In this document: piece by piece, positions 1 through 11,628 of the stretch | Layout of the letters: every line of letters starts with the position of its first letter | Numbering within the stretch: position 1 is the first letter of the stretch | DNA from: Ceratodon purpureus | Lineage: Eukaryota; Streptophyta; Bryopsida; Pseudoditrichales; Ditrichaceae | Direction: 5' to 3' | Assembly: GCA_014871385.1 (NCBI GenBank) | Contig: CM026431.1 | Span: forward strand, 1,176,137 to 1,240,136 | DNA length: 64,000 nucleotides | Program-made: the position numbers and the translations under genes | Notes under the pieces: generated by a model | What the model saw: only the letters and a program-made list of their open reading frames with translations | What the model was told of the DNA's origin: nothing | The model's database searches: none

Positions 1-740
1 ACTGACCAGAGCTGGAGCCCTCAGCAACTGTCCTCGGCACCGAGGCATTATGCCAAGGGCTGCGAGGTTGCTTCAGTGGGCCCCAGAGCAGCAAGAAGAA
101 CATGATGCACTCATCACAGTTGGAGCCCTCAGCAGGAGCCCTCGGCACCGAGGCGTTTTGCCAGGGGCTGGGAGGTTGCTTCACAGGGCTCTAAAATAAA
201 CATGAAGAACTACATGCACTGACCAGAGCTGGAGCCCTCAGCAACGGTCCTCGGCACCGAGGCATTATGCCAAGGGCTGCGAGGTTGCTTCAGTGGGCCC
301 CAGAGCAGCAAGAAGAACATGATGCACTCATCACAGTTGGAGCCCTCAGCAGGAGCCCTCGGCACCGAGGCATTATGCCAGGGGCTGCGAGGTTGCTTCA
401 CAGGGCTCTAGAATAAACATGAAGAACTACATGCACTGTCCAGAGCTGGAGCCCTCAGCAACTGTCCTCGGCACCGAGGCATTATGCCAAGGGCTGCGAG
501 GTTGCTTCAGTGGGCCCCAGAGCAGCAAGAAGAACATGATGCACTCATCACAGTTGGAGCCCTCAGCAGGAGCCCTCGGCACCGAGGCATTATGCCAGGG
601 GCTGCGAGGTTGCTTCACAGGGCTCTAGAATAAACATGAAGAACTACATGCACTGTCCAGAGCTGGAGCCCTCAGCAACTGTCCTCGGCACCGAGGCATT
701 ATGCCAAGGGCTGCGAGGTTGCTTCAAGAGGATGCTCATA
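1..740 (-). repeat. Intronic tandem repeat, 108/109-bp monomers forming a 217-bp dimer
   Basis: About 3.4 copies of a 217-bp higher-order unit. The core CTCGGCACCGAGG recurs at about 33, 141, 250, 358, 467, 575 and 684, so spacing alternates 108 and 109 bp. Each monomer contains a 6-bp inverted repeat CCTCGG-CA-CCGAGG followed by a GCCAAGGGCTGCGAGG motif. The array abuts the splice donor at 768 of the minus-strand ParB-like gene and therefore lies in its next intron. Strand is given as that of the host gene. Confidence 0.9.
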
Positions 741-768
741 GTAAACTAAGTGATGATAAGAGAATTAC

Positions 769-3700
769 CTGTAAAGGACTCTTCGAACCACTAAGTCGGA
801 CCCCTTGAAATCCTTGAAGTCGGTTGACTTGGTGAAGGCGTCAGTACCTTTGAAGTACGACAAGAAGGCATGGTCAAATAGCTTCATTCTGCAATCCTCT
901 ACGTACGTCTCCAAACCCATGGGCTCTGTTGAGACGTTCATGTTGATTGGAGGTCGGTCCGAGCGGAGAATGTCGTCCAGAGAAGTGGATGCTTCCTCAC
1001 TCAACTGAAAGATCGACCAGGCATACGTAATTAAATTAAGTAAGCAGAAGTTAACAATAGGATCGAAACAGAAATACAGCATAGCATTACAGTGTAGTGG
1101 AGAGATATGACTCACTGCTGCCCAGAAGCATGCCCTTCCCAGCCAATGGGTGAGCCTCTGCTCGTTGCATGGTTTAGGTGGTAGGCACCGGGCCTCTCTT
1201 GTGGCTATAGAGGAGTTGAATAACTCGAGCCATCTGATCTTCGCGGTTGAAGAAGCCTTCGCTGTTGCTATCAGTTGCAGCTTTTCAAGATTCAACTCGG
1301 CGCCCGTGGAGCCGTTCAACGAGTAGTGCCGCTCAATCTGAATTGGCAGACCCTGAACCAAGATCAGTATGGCATAATCAGTGGTGTTCTTATTCGATAG
1401 ATCGGTGGAGCATGATGTATGGTAGTCCAGAGAAATGGAAACAATACCTCTTTCAAGAAACCTGGTGTTAGGTCCGGGTTAGCGACCGCTGTTAACTTGT
1501 TCATTTTCTTTATCAAGTTCTCGGTCTTCTTTGCAGCCGCCAACTTCATTGCAGCTGCTTTATCTTTCTCGGCGACGTCACCCTCAGCATTCTCGAGGTA
1601 AGCACGTAGCCCCTCGTCTGCTGCTCTGCTGATCTCATGCTGCACCAAGCGAGAAACATGTCAAATTATGATAGAACGAATCATAGCGAGAAGTGGGGAT
1701 TTGACAATACTCACCAAAAAAAACGGAATGCAGTAATCAGAGGTAGTGCCCCAAGCATTAGTCCTCGGCAACAACGCATTATGGCAAGGGCTGCCAGGCA
1801 TGAAGCCAAGGGCTCTAGAACTGAGGAAACGACATACATGCAGTGACCAGCATTGGAGCCCCGAGCATTTGACCTCGGCACCGAGGCATTAAGCCAAGGG
1901 CTGCGAGGTTGCTTCAAAGGGCTCGAGTACTGAGAAGACAGAAGACATGCACTGAGCAGAGTTGGTACCCCCAGCATAAGTCCTCCGCACCGAGGCAATA
2001 GGCCATGGGATGCGAGGCTGCTTCACAGGGCTCTAACAGTGAGAGTAAACACGATATGCTGTGAGCACAGTTGGAGCCCCCAGCATTGCTTGACGGCACC
2101 GAGGCAATAAGCCAAGGGCTGCGAGGCTGCTTCACAGGGCTCTAACAGTGAGAGTAAAAACGACATGCTGTGACCACAGTTGGAGCCCCCAGCATTGCTC
2201 GTCGGCACCGAGGCGTTAAGCCAAGGGCTGTGAGGCTGCTTCACAGGGCTCTAACACTGAGAGTAAAAACGACATGCTGTGACCACAGTTGGAGCCCCCA
2301 GCATTGCTCGTCGGCACATACGGAGGGAAATTTATAAATCAATTAGAGATGTTGAATCTCATGGTGTACCTGGTAAATGAAACTAGTGAATACATTCACA
2401 GGTAATGTGTACCACGTTCCGTGCTTTGTTTTCCTGCATCTCTTTACATCCGAGGGGGACAACAGCTCCTTAAATTGCTCGAAGGGCATGAGGCCGTACT
2501 TTTGAACTCTGAAAAGGGTGTGAACATCGTTCGTCTTCACATGACTGTCCTCGGTATGCCTGGCACAGGTACAACAGAACCAGATTGAATGTACTGACAT
2601 GAAATACAGCTGGAATTGTAATAATGGAAAGATAACCACGATTAAGACTTTAGGAAACTTACTTGTTGATGTTGTGCATGACCTGCATGACTAACCCGAT
2701 TCTACCCTTTGTGTCCAGAAGGATAGAGTCCACAAGGTAATGCCACGATTCATCGGCCTTGTGTAGGCGCTCAATATGGTTTAACCATGCTTGACAACGA
2801 TGATTACCGTCACAAACAAAGAACATTAGATCTGCATATCCTGCAAGCTCCGGGATCGATTGCAAGAAATCATTAAACTGATCGTTCTTCTTGTTCCAGA
2901 TAGGGCCCCATCTGGCCTTATCAGCAGCCGAAACTTCCCTAGTCCTACCTCCTTCATCTGTAATGGACACGTAAAACACAGATGCCCCCTCCCGGTACCC
3001 GTGCGAGAACTCCTCTTCCAGTTTCGACAGGTCGCACTGCATCATCGGGCGCACAATAGGCATTGGCTGCATTCTGCACAGAGGAATGTCTATACGTGAA
3101 TAAGCAAAAGGCTTCACTCTCAGACTCGAAATAGTAGTGACAGAGTTAAGCTTCTGGCGAGATCGAATCTCGTCTAGATCTCCAGTGAAAGCGTCGTCAT
3201 CATCAACCGAGTCCTCGTCCTTTTCGGTGTTTCCTGGCGTGTCCTCTTCAAACTGGGGAGCATCCATCCCGCCATCAGCCTGGAAAATGGAGACCATGTA
3301 CACAATAAAACTTTAAAACGATGGAGACCACAGACACAATGCACCTTTAAAACGAACATAAGAGGACCAAAACTGGAGGCCCCAGCCGGAGTCCTCGGCA
3401 CCGAGGCATTACGCCAAGGGCTGCGAGGCTGCTCAAGGGGCATACAATGCAACTTACAAATCAACATAACAAGACCAAAATTGGAGCCCCCAGCATAAGT
3501 CCTCGGCACCGAGGCTTCATGCCAAGGGCTGCGAGGCTGCTGAAGGGGCACACAATGCAACTTACAAATCAACAAAAAAGGACCAAAATTGGAGCCCCCA
3601 GCATAAGTCCTCGGCACCGAGGCTTCATGCCAAGGGCTGCGAGGCTGCTAGGCTAGGGGGGCACACAACGCAACTTACAAATCAACATAACAGACCAAGC

Positions 3701-6700
3701 TGGAGCCCCCAGCATAAGTCCTCGGCACAGAGGCATGAAGCCAAGGGCTGCGAGGCTGCTAGAGGGGCACAGAATGCAACCTTAAAATGTAAAAAAAAGG
3801 ACCAAAAATGGAGCCCCCAGCATAAGTCCTCGGCACAGAGGCTTCATGCCAAGGGCTGCGAGGCTGCTAGGGGGGCACACAATGCAACTTACAAATCACC
3901 ATAACAAGACGATGGTCGTACCTGATTGTTGCTTGGTGTTGCGTCGACGTCATCCTCTCCTCCGCTCATGGTTACTGGACCACCTTTTCGTGGCACCTGT
4001 TCCAAAAGAGAAACAACATATATTGGTCAGTCTTAGTTCCCTAAGGAGGACTGATCAACACTAAAAGACCAGAGGAGGAGCCCACAGCGTAAGTCCTCGG
4101 CACCGAGGCTTCATACCAAGGGCTGCGAGGCTGCTCAAGGGGCACACAATGCAACTTACAAATCAACATAAAAAGACCAAAATTGGAGCCCCCAGCATAA
4201 GTCCTCGGCACCGAGGCTTCATGCCAAGGGCTGCGAGGCTGCTCAAGGGGCACACAATGCAACTTACAAATCAACATAACAAGACCAGAGCAGGAGCCCC
4301 CAGCATAAGTCCTCGGCACCGAGGCATGAAGCCAAGGGCTGCGAGGCTGCTAGGGGGGCACACAATGCAACTTACAAATCAACATAACAAGACCAGAGCT
4401 GGAGCCCCCAGCATAAGTCCTCGGCACAGAGGCATGAAGCCAAGGGCTGCGAGGCTGCTAGAGGGGCACAGAATGCAACCTTAAAATGTAAAAAAAAGGA
4501 CCAAAAATGGAGCCCCCAGCATAAGTCCTCGGCACCGAGGCTTCATGCCAAGGGCTGCGAGGCTGCTGAAGGGGCACACAATGCAACTTACAAATCAACA
4601 TAACATGACCAAAATTGGAGCCCCCAGCATAAGTCCTCGGCACCGAGGCTTCATGCCAAGGGCTGCGAGGCTGCTCAAGGGGCACACAATGCAACTTACA
4701 AATCACCATAACAAGACCAGAGCAGGAGCCCTCAGCATAAGTCCTCGGCACCGAGGCATGAAGCCAAGGGCTGCGAGGCTGCTAGAGGGGCACAGAATGC
4801 AACCTTAAAATGTAAAAAAAAGGACCAAAAATGGAGCCCCCAGCATAAGTCCTCGGCACCGAGGCTTCATGCCAAGGGCTGCGAGGCTGCTGAAGGGGCA
4901 CACAATGCAACTTACAAATCAACATAACATGACCAAAATTGGAGCCCCCAGCATAAGTCCTCGGCACCGAGGCATGAAGCCAAGGGCTGCGAGGCTGCTA
5001 GAGGGGCACAGAATGCAACTTACAAATCAACATAACAAGACCAAAAATGGAGCCCCCAGCATAAGTCCTCGGCACCGAGGCTTCATGCCAAGGGCTGCGA
5101 GGCTGCTAGGGGGGCACACAATGCAACTTACAAATCAACATAAAAAGACCAAAATTGGAGCCCCCAGCATAAGTCCTCGGCACCGAGGCTTCATGCCAAG
5201 GGCTGCGAGGCTGCTCAAGGGGCACACAATGCAACTTACAAATCAACATAACAAGACCAGAGCAGGAGCCCCCAGCATAAGTCCTCGGCACCGAGGCATG
5301 AAGCCAAGGGCTGCGAGGCTGCAAGAGGGGCACAGAATGCAACCTTAAAATGTAAAAAAAAGGACCAAAAATGGAGCCCCCAGCATAAGTCCTCGGCACC
5401 GAGGCTTCATGCCAAGGGCTGCGAGGCTGCTGAAGGGGCACACAATGCAACTTACAAATCAACATAACATGACCAAAATTGGAGCCCCCAGCATAAGTCC
5501 TCGGCACCGAGGCATGAAGCCAAGGGCTGCAAGGCTGCTAGAGGGGCACACAATGCAACTTACAAATCAACATAACAAGACCAAAATTGGAGCCCCCAGC
5601 ATAAGTCCTCGGCACCGAGGCTTCATGCCAAGGGCTGCGAGGCTGCTGAAGGGGCACACAATGCAACTTACAAATCAACAAAAAAGGACCAAAATTGGAG
5701 CCCCCAGCATAAGTCCTCGGCACCGAGGCTTCATGCCAAGGGCTGCGAGGCTGCTAGGGGGGCACACAACGCAACTTACAAATCAACATAACAAGACCAG
5801 AGCTGGAGCCCCCAGCATAAGTCCTCGGCACAGAGGCATGAAGCCAAGGGCTGCGAGGCTGCTAGAGGGGCACAGAATGCAACCTTAAAATGTAAAAAAA
5901 AGGACCAAAAATGGAGCCCCCAGCATAAGTCCTCGGCACAGAGGCTTCATGCCAAGGGCTGCGAGGCTGCTAGGGGGGCACACAATGCAACTTACAAATC
6001 ACCATAACAAGACGATGGTCGTACCTGATTGTTGCTTGGTGTTGCGTCGACGTCATCCTCTCCTCCGCTCATGGTTACTGGACCACCTTTTCGTGGCACC
6101 TGTTCCAAAGAGAAACAACATATATTGGTCAGTCTTAGTTCCCTAAGGAGGACTGATCAACACTAAAAGACCAGAGGAGGAGCCCACAGCGTAAGTCCTC
6201 GGCACCGAGGCTTCATACCAAGGGCTGCGAGGCTGCTCAAGGGGCACACAATGCAACTTACAAATCAACATAAAAAGACCAAAATTGGAGCCCCCAGCAT
6301 AAGTCCTCGGCACCGAGGCTTCATGCCAAGGGCTGCGAGGCTGCTCAAGGGGCACACAATGCAACTTACAAATCAACATAACAAGACCAGAGCAGGAGCC
6401 CCCAGCATAAGTCCTCGGCACCGAGGCATGAAGCCAAGGGCTGCGAGGCTGCTAGGGGGGCACACAATGCAACTTACAAATCAACATAACAAGACCAGAG
6501 CTGGAGCCCCCAGCATAAGTCCTCGGCACAGAGGCATGAAGCCAAGGGCTGCGAGGCTGCTAGAGGGGCACAGAATGCAACCTTAAAATGTAAAAAAAAG
6601 GACCAAAAATGGAGCCCCCAGCATAAGTCCTCGGCACCGAGGCTTCATGCCAAGGGCTGCGAGGCTGCTGAAGGGGCACACAATGCAACTTACAAATCAA

Positions 6701-9700
6701 CATAACATGACCAAAATTGGAGCCCCCAGCATAAGTCCTCGGCACCGAGGCTTCATGCCAAGGGCTGCGAGGCTGCTCAAGGGGCACACAATGCAACTTA
6801 CAAATCACCATAACAAGACCAGAGCAGGAGCCCCCAGCATAAGTCCTCGGCACCGAGGCATGAAGCCAAGGGCTGCGAGGCTGCTAGAGGGGCACAGAAT
6901 GCAACCTTAAAATGTAAAAAAAAGGACCAAAAATGGAGCCCCCAGCATAAGTCCTCGGCACCGAGGCTTCATGCCAAGGGCTGCGAGGCTGCTGAAGGGG
7001 CACACAATGCAACTTACAAATCAACATAACATGACCAAAATTGGAGCCCCCAGCATAAGTCCTCGGCACCGAGGCATGAAGCCAAGGGCTGCAAGGCTGC
7101 TAGAGGGGCACACAATGCAACTTACAAATCAACATAACAAGACCAAAATTGGAGCCCCCAGCATAAGTCCTCGGCACCGAGGCTTCATGCCAAGGGCTGC
7201 GAGGCTGCTAGGGGGGCACACAATGCAACTTACAAATCAACATAAAAAGACCAAAATTGGAGCCCCCAGCATAAGTCCTCGGCACCGAGGCTTCATGCCA
7301 AGGGCTGCGAGGCTGCTCAAGGGGCACACAATGCAACTTACAAATCAACATAACAAGACCAGAGCAGGAGCCCCCAGCATAAGTCCTCGGCACCGAGGCA
7401 TGAAGCCAAGGGCTGCGAGGCTGCTAGAGGGGCACAGAATGCAACCTTAAAATGTAAAAAAAAGGACCAAAAATGGAGCCCCCAGCATAAGTCCTCGGCA
7501 CCGAGGCTTCATGCCAAGGGCTGCGAGGCTGCTGAAGGGGCACACAATGCAACTTACAAATCAACATAACATGACCAAAATTGGAGCCCCCAGCATAAGT
7601 CCTCGGCACCGAGGCTTCATGCCAAGGGCTGCGAGGCTGCTCAAGGGGCACACAATGCAACTTACAAATCAACATAACAAGACCAGAGCAGGAGCCCCCA
7701 GCATAAGTCCTCGGCACCGAGGCTTCATGCCAAGGGCTGCGAGGCTGCTAGGGGGGCACACAATGCAACTTACAAATCACCATAACAAGACGATGGTCGT
7801 ACCTGATTGTTGCTTGGTGTTGCGTCGACGTCATCCTCTCCTCCGCTCATGGTTACTGGACCACCTTTTCGTGGCACCTGTTCCAAAAGAGAAACAACAT
7901 ATATTGGTCAGTCTTAGTTCCCTAAGGAGGACTGATCAACACTAAAAGACCAGAGGAGGAGCCCACAGCGTAAGTCCTCGGCACCGAGGCTTCATGCCAA
8001 GGGCTGCGAGGCTGCTCAAGGGGCACACAATGCAACTTACAAATCAACATAACAAGACCAAAATTGGAGCCCCCAGCATAAGTCCTCGGCACCGAGGCTT
8101 CATGCCAAGGGCTGCGAGGCTGCTAGGGGGGCACACAATGCAACTTACAAATCAACCTAACAAGACCAGAGCAGGAGCCCCCAGCATAAGTCCTCGGCAC
8201 CGAGGCTTCATGCCAAGGGCTGCGAGGCTGCTCAAGGGGCACACAATGCAACTTACAAATCAACATAACAAGACCAAAATTGGAGCCCCCAGCATAAGTC
8301 CTCGGCACCGAGGCTTCATGCCAAGGGCTGCGAGGCTGCTAGGGGGGCACACAATGCAACTTACAAATCAACCTAACAAGACCAGAGCAGGAGCCCCCAG
8401 CATAAGTCCTCGGCACCGAGGCTTCATGCCAAGGGCTGCGAGGCTGCTCAAGGGGCACACAATGCAACTTACAAATCAACATAACAAGACCAAAATTGGA
8501 GCCCCCAGCATAAGTCCTCGGCACCGAGGCTTCATGCCAAGGGCTGCGAGGCTGCTAGGGGGGCACACAATGCAACTTACAAATCAACCTAACAAGACCA
8601 GAGCAGGAGCCCCCAGCATAAGTCCTCGGCACCGAGGCTTCATGCCAAGGGCTGCGAGGCTGCTCAAGGGGCACACAATGCAACTTACAAATCAACATAA
8701 CAAGACCAAAATTGGAGCCCCCAGCATAAGTCCTCGGCACCGAGGCTTCATGCCAAGGGCTGCGAGGCTGCTAGGGGGGCTCACAATGCAACTTACAAAT
8801 CAACCTAACAAGACCAGAGCAGGAGCCCCCAGCATAAGTCCTCGGCACCGAGGCTTCATGCCAAGGGCTGCGAGGCTGCTGAAGGAGCACACAATGCAAC
8901 TTACAAATCAACAGAAGAAGCCTACACTTGGAGCCTCCGGCACAAGTCCAGGGCGCCGAGGCAGTATGCCGAGGGCTGCGGGGATGCGAGAAGGGAACAC
9001 AATACAACTTACAAATCAACAATAAACCACCAGACTGGGAGCCGCAGCGGGTGTACCCTAAACCGAGGGCTACGACGCTGCTTGAAATGGAGTGATATTA
9101 CGACATGACCTGATCGGAGTTGGAGCCCAAGCATTAGCTCATACCTGATTGTTTGAGGGTGTTGCGATCATGACGTTGCCTCCTCTGGTCGCGATGAAAG
9201 GACCACCGCTGTCGCTGGTACTGCTTCCCGCACCGGTTTGAGGCTGCGACATCGAAATTTGTATTCTTTTAGAAAACCCTGGATATTAGGTATCCTCGCG
9301 AGACCTAATGCTGTACTAACCAGAAGCTCCAATTACTCGAAATGGATGGCATCAACAAGCTAAAGGAAGACGTATATAATGCAGAACATAATAACATATG
9401 AAGTCGTCACCTGAATATGGTTGCTTGGCTTCAGCTTTACTGGTGCTCGCATACTCCGGTCGACTGATTCTTCCTCCATGTCGTCCTCGACTTCGATCTG
9501 CTCCAGGAGCTGTAGTAATAACTAAATGCTCAATGAGGTCTGCAGTGCAGGGGAATGGAAGACAAACAGAAGGGACACCAAAATCACAAGGAACGCAGAA
9601 TACTACGTAGGATGTCGTTGCGAGGCTGCATGCGCCCCCTCTCTCTTAACCTAGACCCGTCCCTCGTATATGATGCGGTCTGAATCGGCCCCCTAGGCTA

Positions 9701-10341
9701 TTGCAACGAGAACTTGCCTCAGTCGGTGCCGACCCCGATATTACCGCCAACGAACAATTATTAAGGATTCGCTCTTTGCAATTTGTCAGTACGTAAATAA
9801 TATGACAAGAACGCAAAAAATGAATTCATACGGCTCAAACATCGTTCAATCTGTCACCATTTTAATCACATGAGTAATAGGCCTTATCGTCCGCAGGAAA
9901 CGTCCCGCACTAAACCCTCAATTCCTAAACTACAGCCTACTCGATGACTATGTACTTGACAACTCTGAAGTAACCCATACTCATGAGGACAGTGGTTTTT
10001 ATTGTCTACCAGAGAACGAAGTTGACAAGCGTATGCATGGTTCCCATTGAATTGGAGCATACCTTACTGCGAGGATTCTGGATGGGCGTTCCGTCCTCTT
10101 CCACATAGTTCAGAGTTCGCGGTGAAACATCGTCTCGTCCAATCGAAGCGCCAGGCCGTCTAGTTTGTCCTCCGACGGCCTGACTAGAATTCCCTCCCTT
10201 CTTCCCCATCGCTGAACGCAAATTGTACGGGGATTCAGTGACCTCCGGAGCCGCTAACCTCCTCTTCCTCCGAAGACGCCTCCGTTTCTGTACAGACCTG
10301 GATAACTCTGCCTGCGCCTTCGAAGCAGATCGTGTGATCAT
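769..10341 (-). CDS. ParB/sulfiredoxin-like split gene, 3' end beyond window
   Basis: Eleven exons fit one reading frame with GT-AG junctions: 10341-10063, 9509-9411, 9243-9145, 7877-7803, 6099-6025, 3996-3922, 3279-2663, 2559-2370, 1639-1448, 1352-1116 and 1004-769 (about 724 residues so far). The start ATG at 10341 opens a basic N-terminus containing KRRRLRRKRR, a likely nuclear signal. Acidic linker exons and three copies of a 25-residue microexon follow. The 617-bp exon carries VCDGNHRCQAW, resembling the D-G-x-x-R box of ParB/Srx-fold proteins. The next exons are conserved in the copy at 60-62 kb (AANPDLTP-like, LEKLQLIA). The last exon (LFDHAF, VVRRVLYR) matches the first exon of the copy at 20687, which continues into a methyltransferase-like domain, so the missing 3' part probably encodes one. 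The ParB assignment is inferred from motif and layout; function is unknown. No in-frame stop is present, so this copy may be functional. Confidence 0.82.
1740..2325 (-). repeat. Intronic tandem repeat, 109-bp variant
   Basis: Six monomers with the (c)tcggcaccgaggc core near 1764, 1874, 1983, 2092, 2201 and 2310, spaced 109-110 bp. They lie between the exons at 1448-1639 and 2370-2559 of the ParB-like gene. The sequence is clearly related to, but distinct from, the arrays in the neighbouring introns, which indicates homogenisation within each intron. Confidence 0.9.
3350..9130 (-). repeat. Large intronic tandem repeat array, 108-bp monomer, with embedded microexons
   Basis: Roughly 48-50 monomers of 108 bp between the exons at 2663-3279 and 9145-9243 of the ParB-like gene, interrupted only by three identical microexons. 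Monomers fall into subtypes (..gaccaaaattggag.. and ..gaccagagcaggag..). From about 7990 to 8880 these alternate as a regular 216-bp dimer. A segment of about 2.1 kb, including one microexon, is duplicated with an offset of 2102-2103 bp (around 3.6-5.3 kb versus 5.7-7.4 kb). A third, shorter unit starts at the microexon at 7803. Confidence 0.93.
3922..7877 (-). other. Three identical 75-bp microexons (3922-3996, 6025-6099, 7803-7877)
   Basis: Each copy is 75 bp, flanked on the minus strand by an acceptor ending GGAACAG and a donor CAG/GTACGACC, and encodes 25 residues starting VPRKGGPV and ending ATPSNNQ. Both boundaries are phase 0, so any number of copies keeps the frame. The neighbouring 99-bp exon at 9145-9243 encodes a diverged relative containing GGPF and ending ATPSNNQ. 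The coding bases of the three copies are identical. The middle copy differs by one missing A in the intronic polypyrimidine tract (near 6107). Confidence 0.85.
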
Positions 10342-10864
10342 CTCTGATTCTAATGGGCCATCCGAAGCATTACGTAATGGCTTGAAAAAATAGCTGACGA
10401 GGGATCTATGAACCCCATAATATGTTGATTCTTTAAAATGTCTTAAAGCGTGTCATTATGAGCTAGACCTCGATTTCTAGTTCTCACTGACATTTGGGCC
10501 CTCCATAAGATATTTGGACGCTAATAGTTGTCTTAATGAATGAGCCGCCGTTGGCTGTACGTGGAATACATGAATTTAGTTACCTGATAATATTCCAATA
10601 TCTACTCACCAGGACGTAGCATTTGTTCTGCAGCACAAGTTAGTTCACCTTTCATACTGTCACGTATTAACTGCATGTAAACAAGCATGCGAAGACTGCG
10701 CCGTCCCTGATTCATTCTTTGCATTAATATAGCCCTCCTAGACACGTGTTTTAACATGAGCCGAGGCTGCGTTCAGTGTACTCCTATATAAGAAATGTCA
10801 CTGGCTCCTCCATTCCCAGACGCATTTCCACACTGAGATTATCTTAGTAGAGGCTTCACTGGAG
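10342..10864. promoter_or_regulatory. Divergent intergenic promoter region with G-box and TATA box
   Basis: A 523-bp gap separates the minus-strand start at 10341 from the plus-strand start at 10865. On the plus strand a G-box CACGTG at 10743-10748 and a TATA box TATATAAG at 10785-10792 lie 117 and 73 bp before the ATG. No equally clear TATA box is visible for the minus-strand gene. Confidence 0.6.
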
Positions 10865-11320
10865 ATGGAGGCAGAACCGCTCATGTCCCCTTCTCGTATA
10901 TTTCTAGATTCACAGGTAGTGGGAGAGTATGAGGTGTCCTTAGACGATTTTCAGGGTCCCTTTGATCCAGTTCCAGATTGCAGCTTGCCAGACTCCAAGG
11001 AGCCACCCACCCAAGTTGCTTCCATTCATGTCATGATTGTGGACGCCGAGGGCTGTGTCCAATCGGCCACAGCAACCACGGTAGAAGGAGAACGGGCTGT
11101 GTGCGACGTTATTAGTGCAGCCCATGCGTACGCCAAAGTTGGAAACATCAAACCGGGGACCTACTCCAGATGTCTTTTAAGAAGCACCCCTCGTCCGAAA
11201 GGACGTAAGCTCCAAAGTAGAGGCTGCTGGACTGCAATTAGCACTCATGGGCTTCTTGAAGACAGTATCAAAGACTACGATGCGAGGGAGCCATCCAGAA
11301 AACACATTCGTCGAGTTTAA
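10865..11320 (+). CDS. Unknown 151-residue protein
   Basis: An uninterrupted ORF starting MEAEPLMSPS, preceded by a well-placed TATA box (10785-10792) and G-box. I recognise no domain. It is moderately acidic at first and basic at the C-terminus (KHIRRV). The stretch DAEGCVQSATATT ... IKPGTYSR weakly recalls the N-terminal part of the MULE-like protein just downstream (GVDGCAMISSTT ... LKPGKYRVYG), so it could be a detached or duplicated N-terminal module of that family. It could also be a first exon whose donor I cannot identify. Coding status rests on the open frame and promoter signals only. Confidence 0.5.
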   Translation: MEAEPLMSPSRIFLDSQVVGEYEVSLDDFQGPFDPVPDCSLPDSKEPPTQVASIHVMIVDAEGCVQSATATTVEGERAVCDVISAAHAYAKVGNIKPGTYSRCLLRSTPRPKGRKLQSRGCWTAISTHGLLEDSIKDYDAREPSRKHIRRV

Positions 11321-11628
11321 CAGAGTAGTGGGATTAAAGACCTTGGAGTACGTGTACCTGAATGTGATCGGAATGGTTCTGCTGTAATGAAAGCGTTTCA
11401 TTGTAATAAAAAATCTATTAGTACTAAAAGTGGCCGTCATCTTCCACTCATGCCTGTAATATCCCAGCCTATATGACAATGAATATTAGGGCGGGCATGT
11501 TCTCTGGACCTGTACTAATCCATGATTAATTAGTTCATATAAGTTTATTCGCTCCAGAAATTATCCTAACTATACGTCTTAATGTTAACCGTCTCCTGAT
11601 TCATGTACTCTTGTGTGAGTTTAGAAGA

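Noticed and set aside
765-1361. A single 198-codon ORF as one exon
   Set aside because: A consensus donor (GTGAGT before 1116) and acceptor (TTTCAG after 1004) split it. The 111-bp segment between them is intronic and absent from the logic of the paralogues.
7994-9025. A 343-codon open reading frame, and many shorter ones on both strands, across the 108-bp array
   Set aside because: The monomer length is a multiple of three, so an open monomer gives an open array. The peptide is a pure 36-residue repeat, the array lies in introns of a well-supported minus-strand gene, and sister arrays with 107 or 109 bp do not keep the frame.
1-9130. CRISPR-like array
   Set aside because: The whole 108-bp monomer is repeated rather than a short repeat with unique spacers, and the context is eukaryotic introns.
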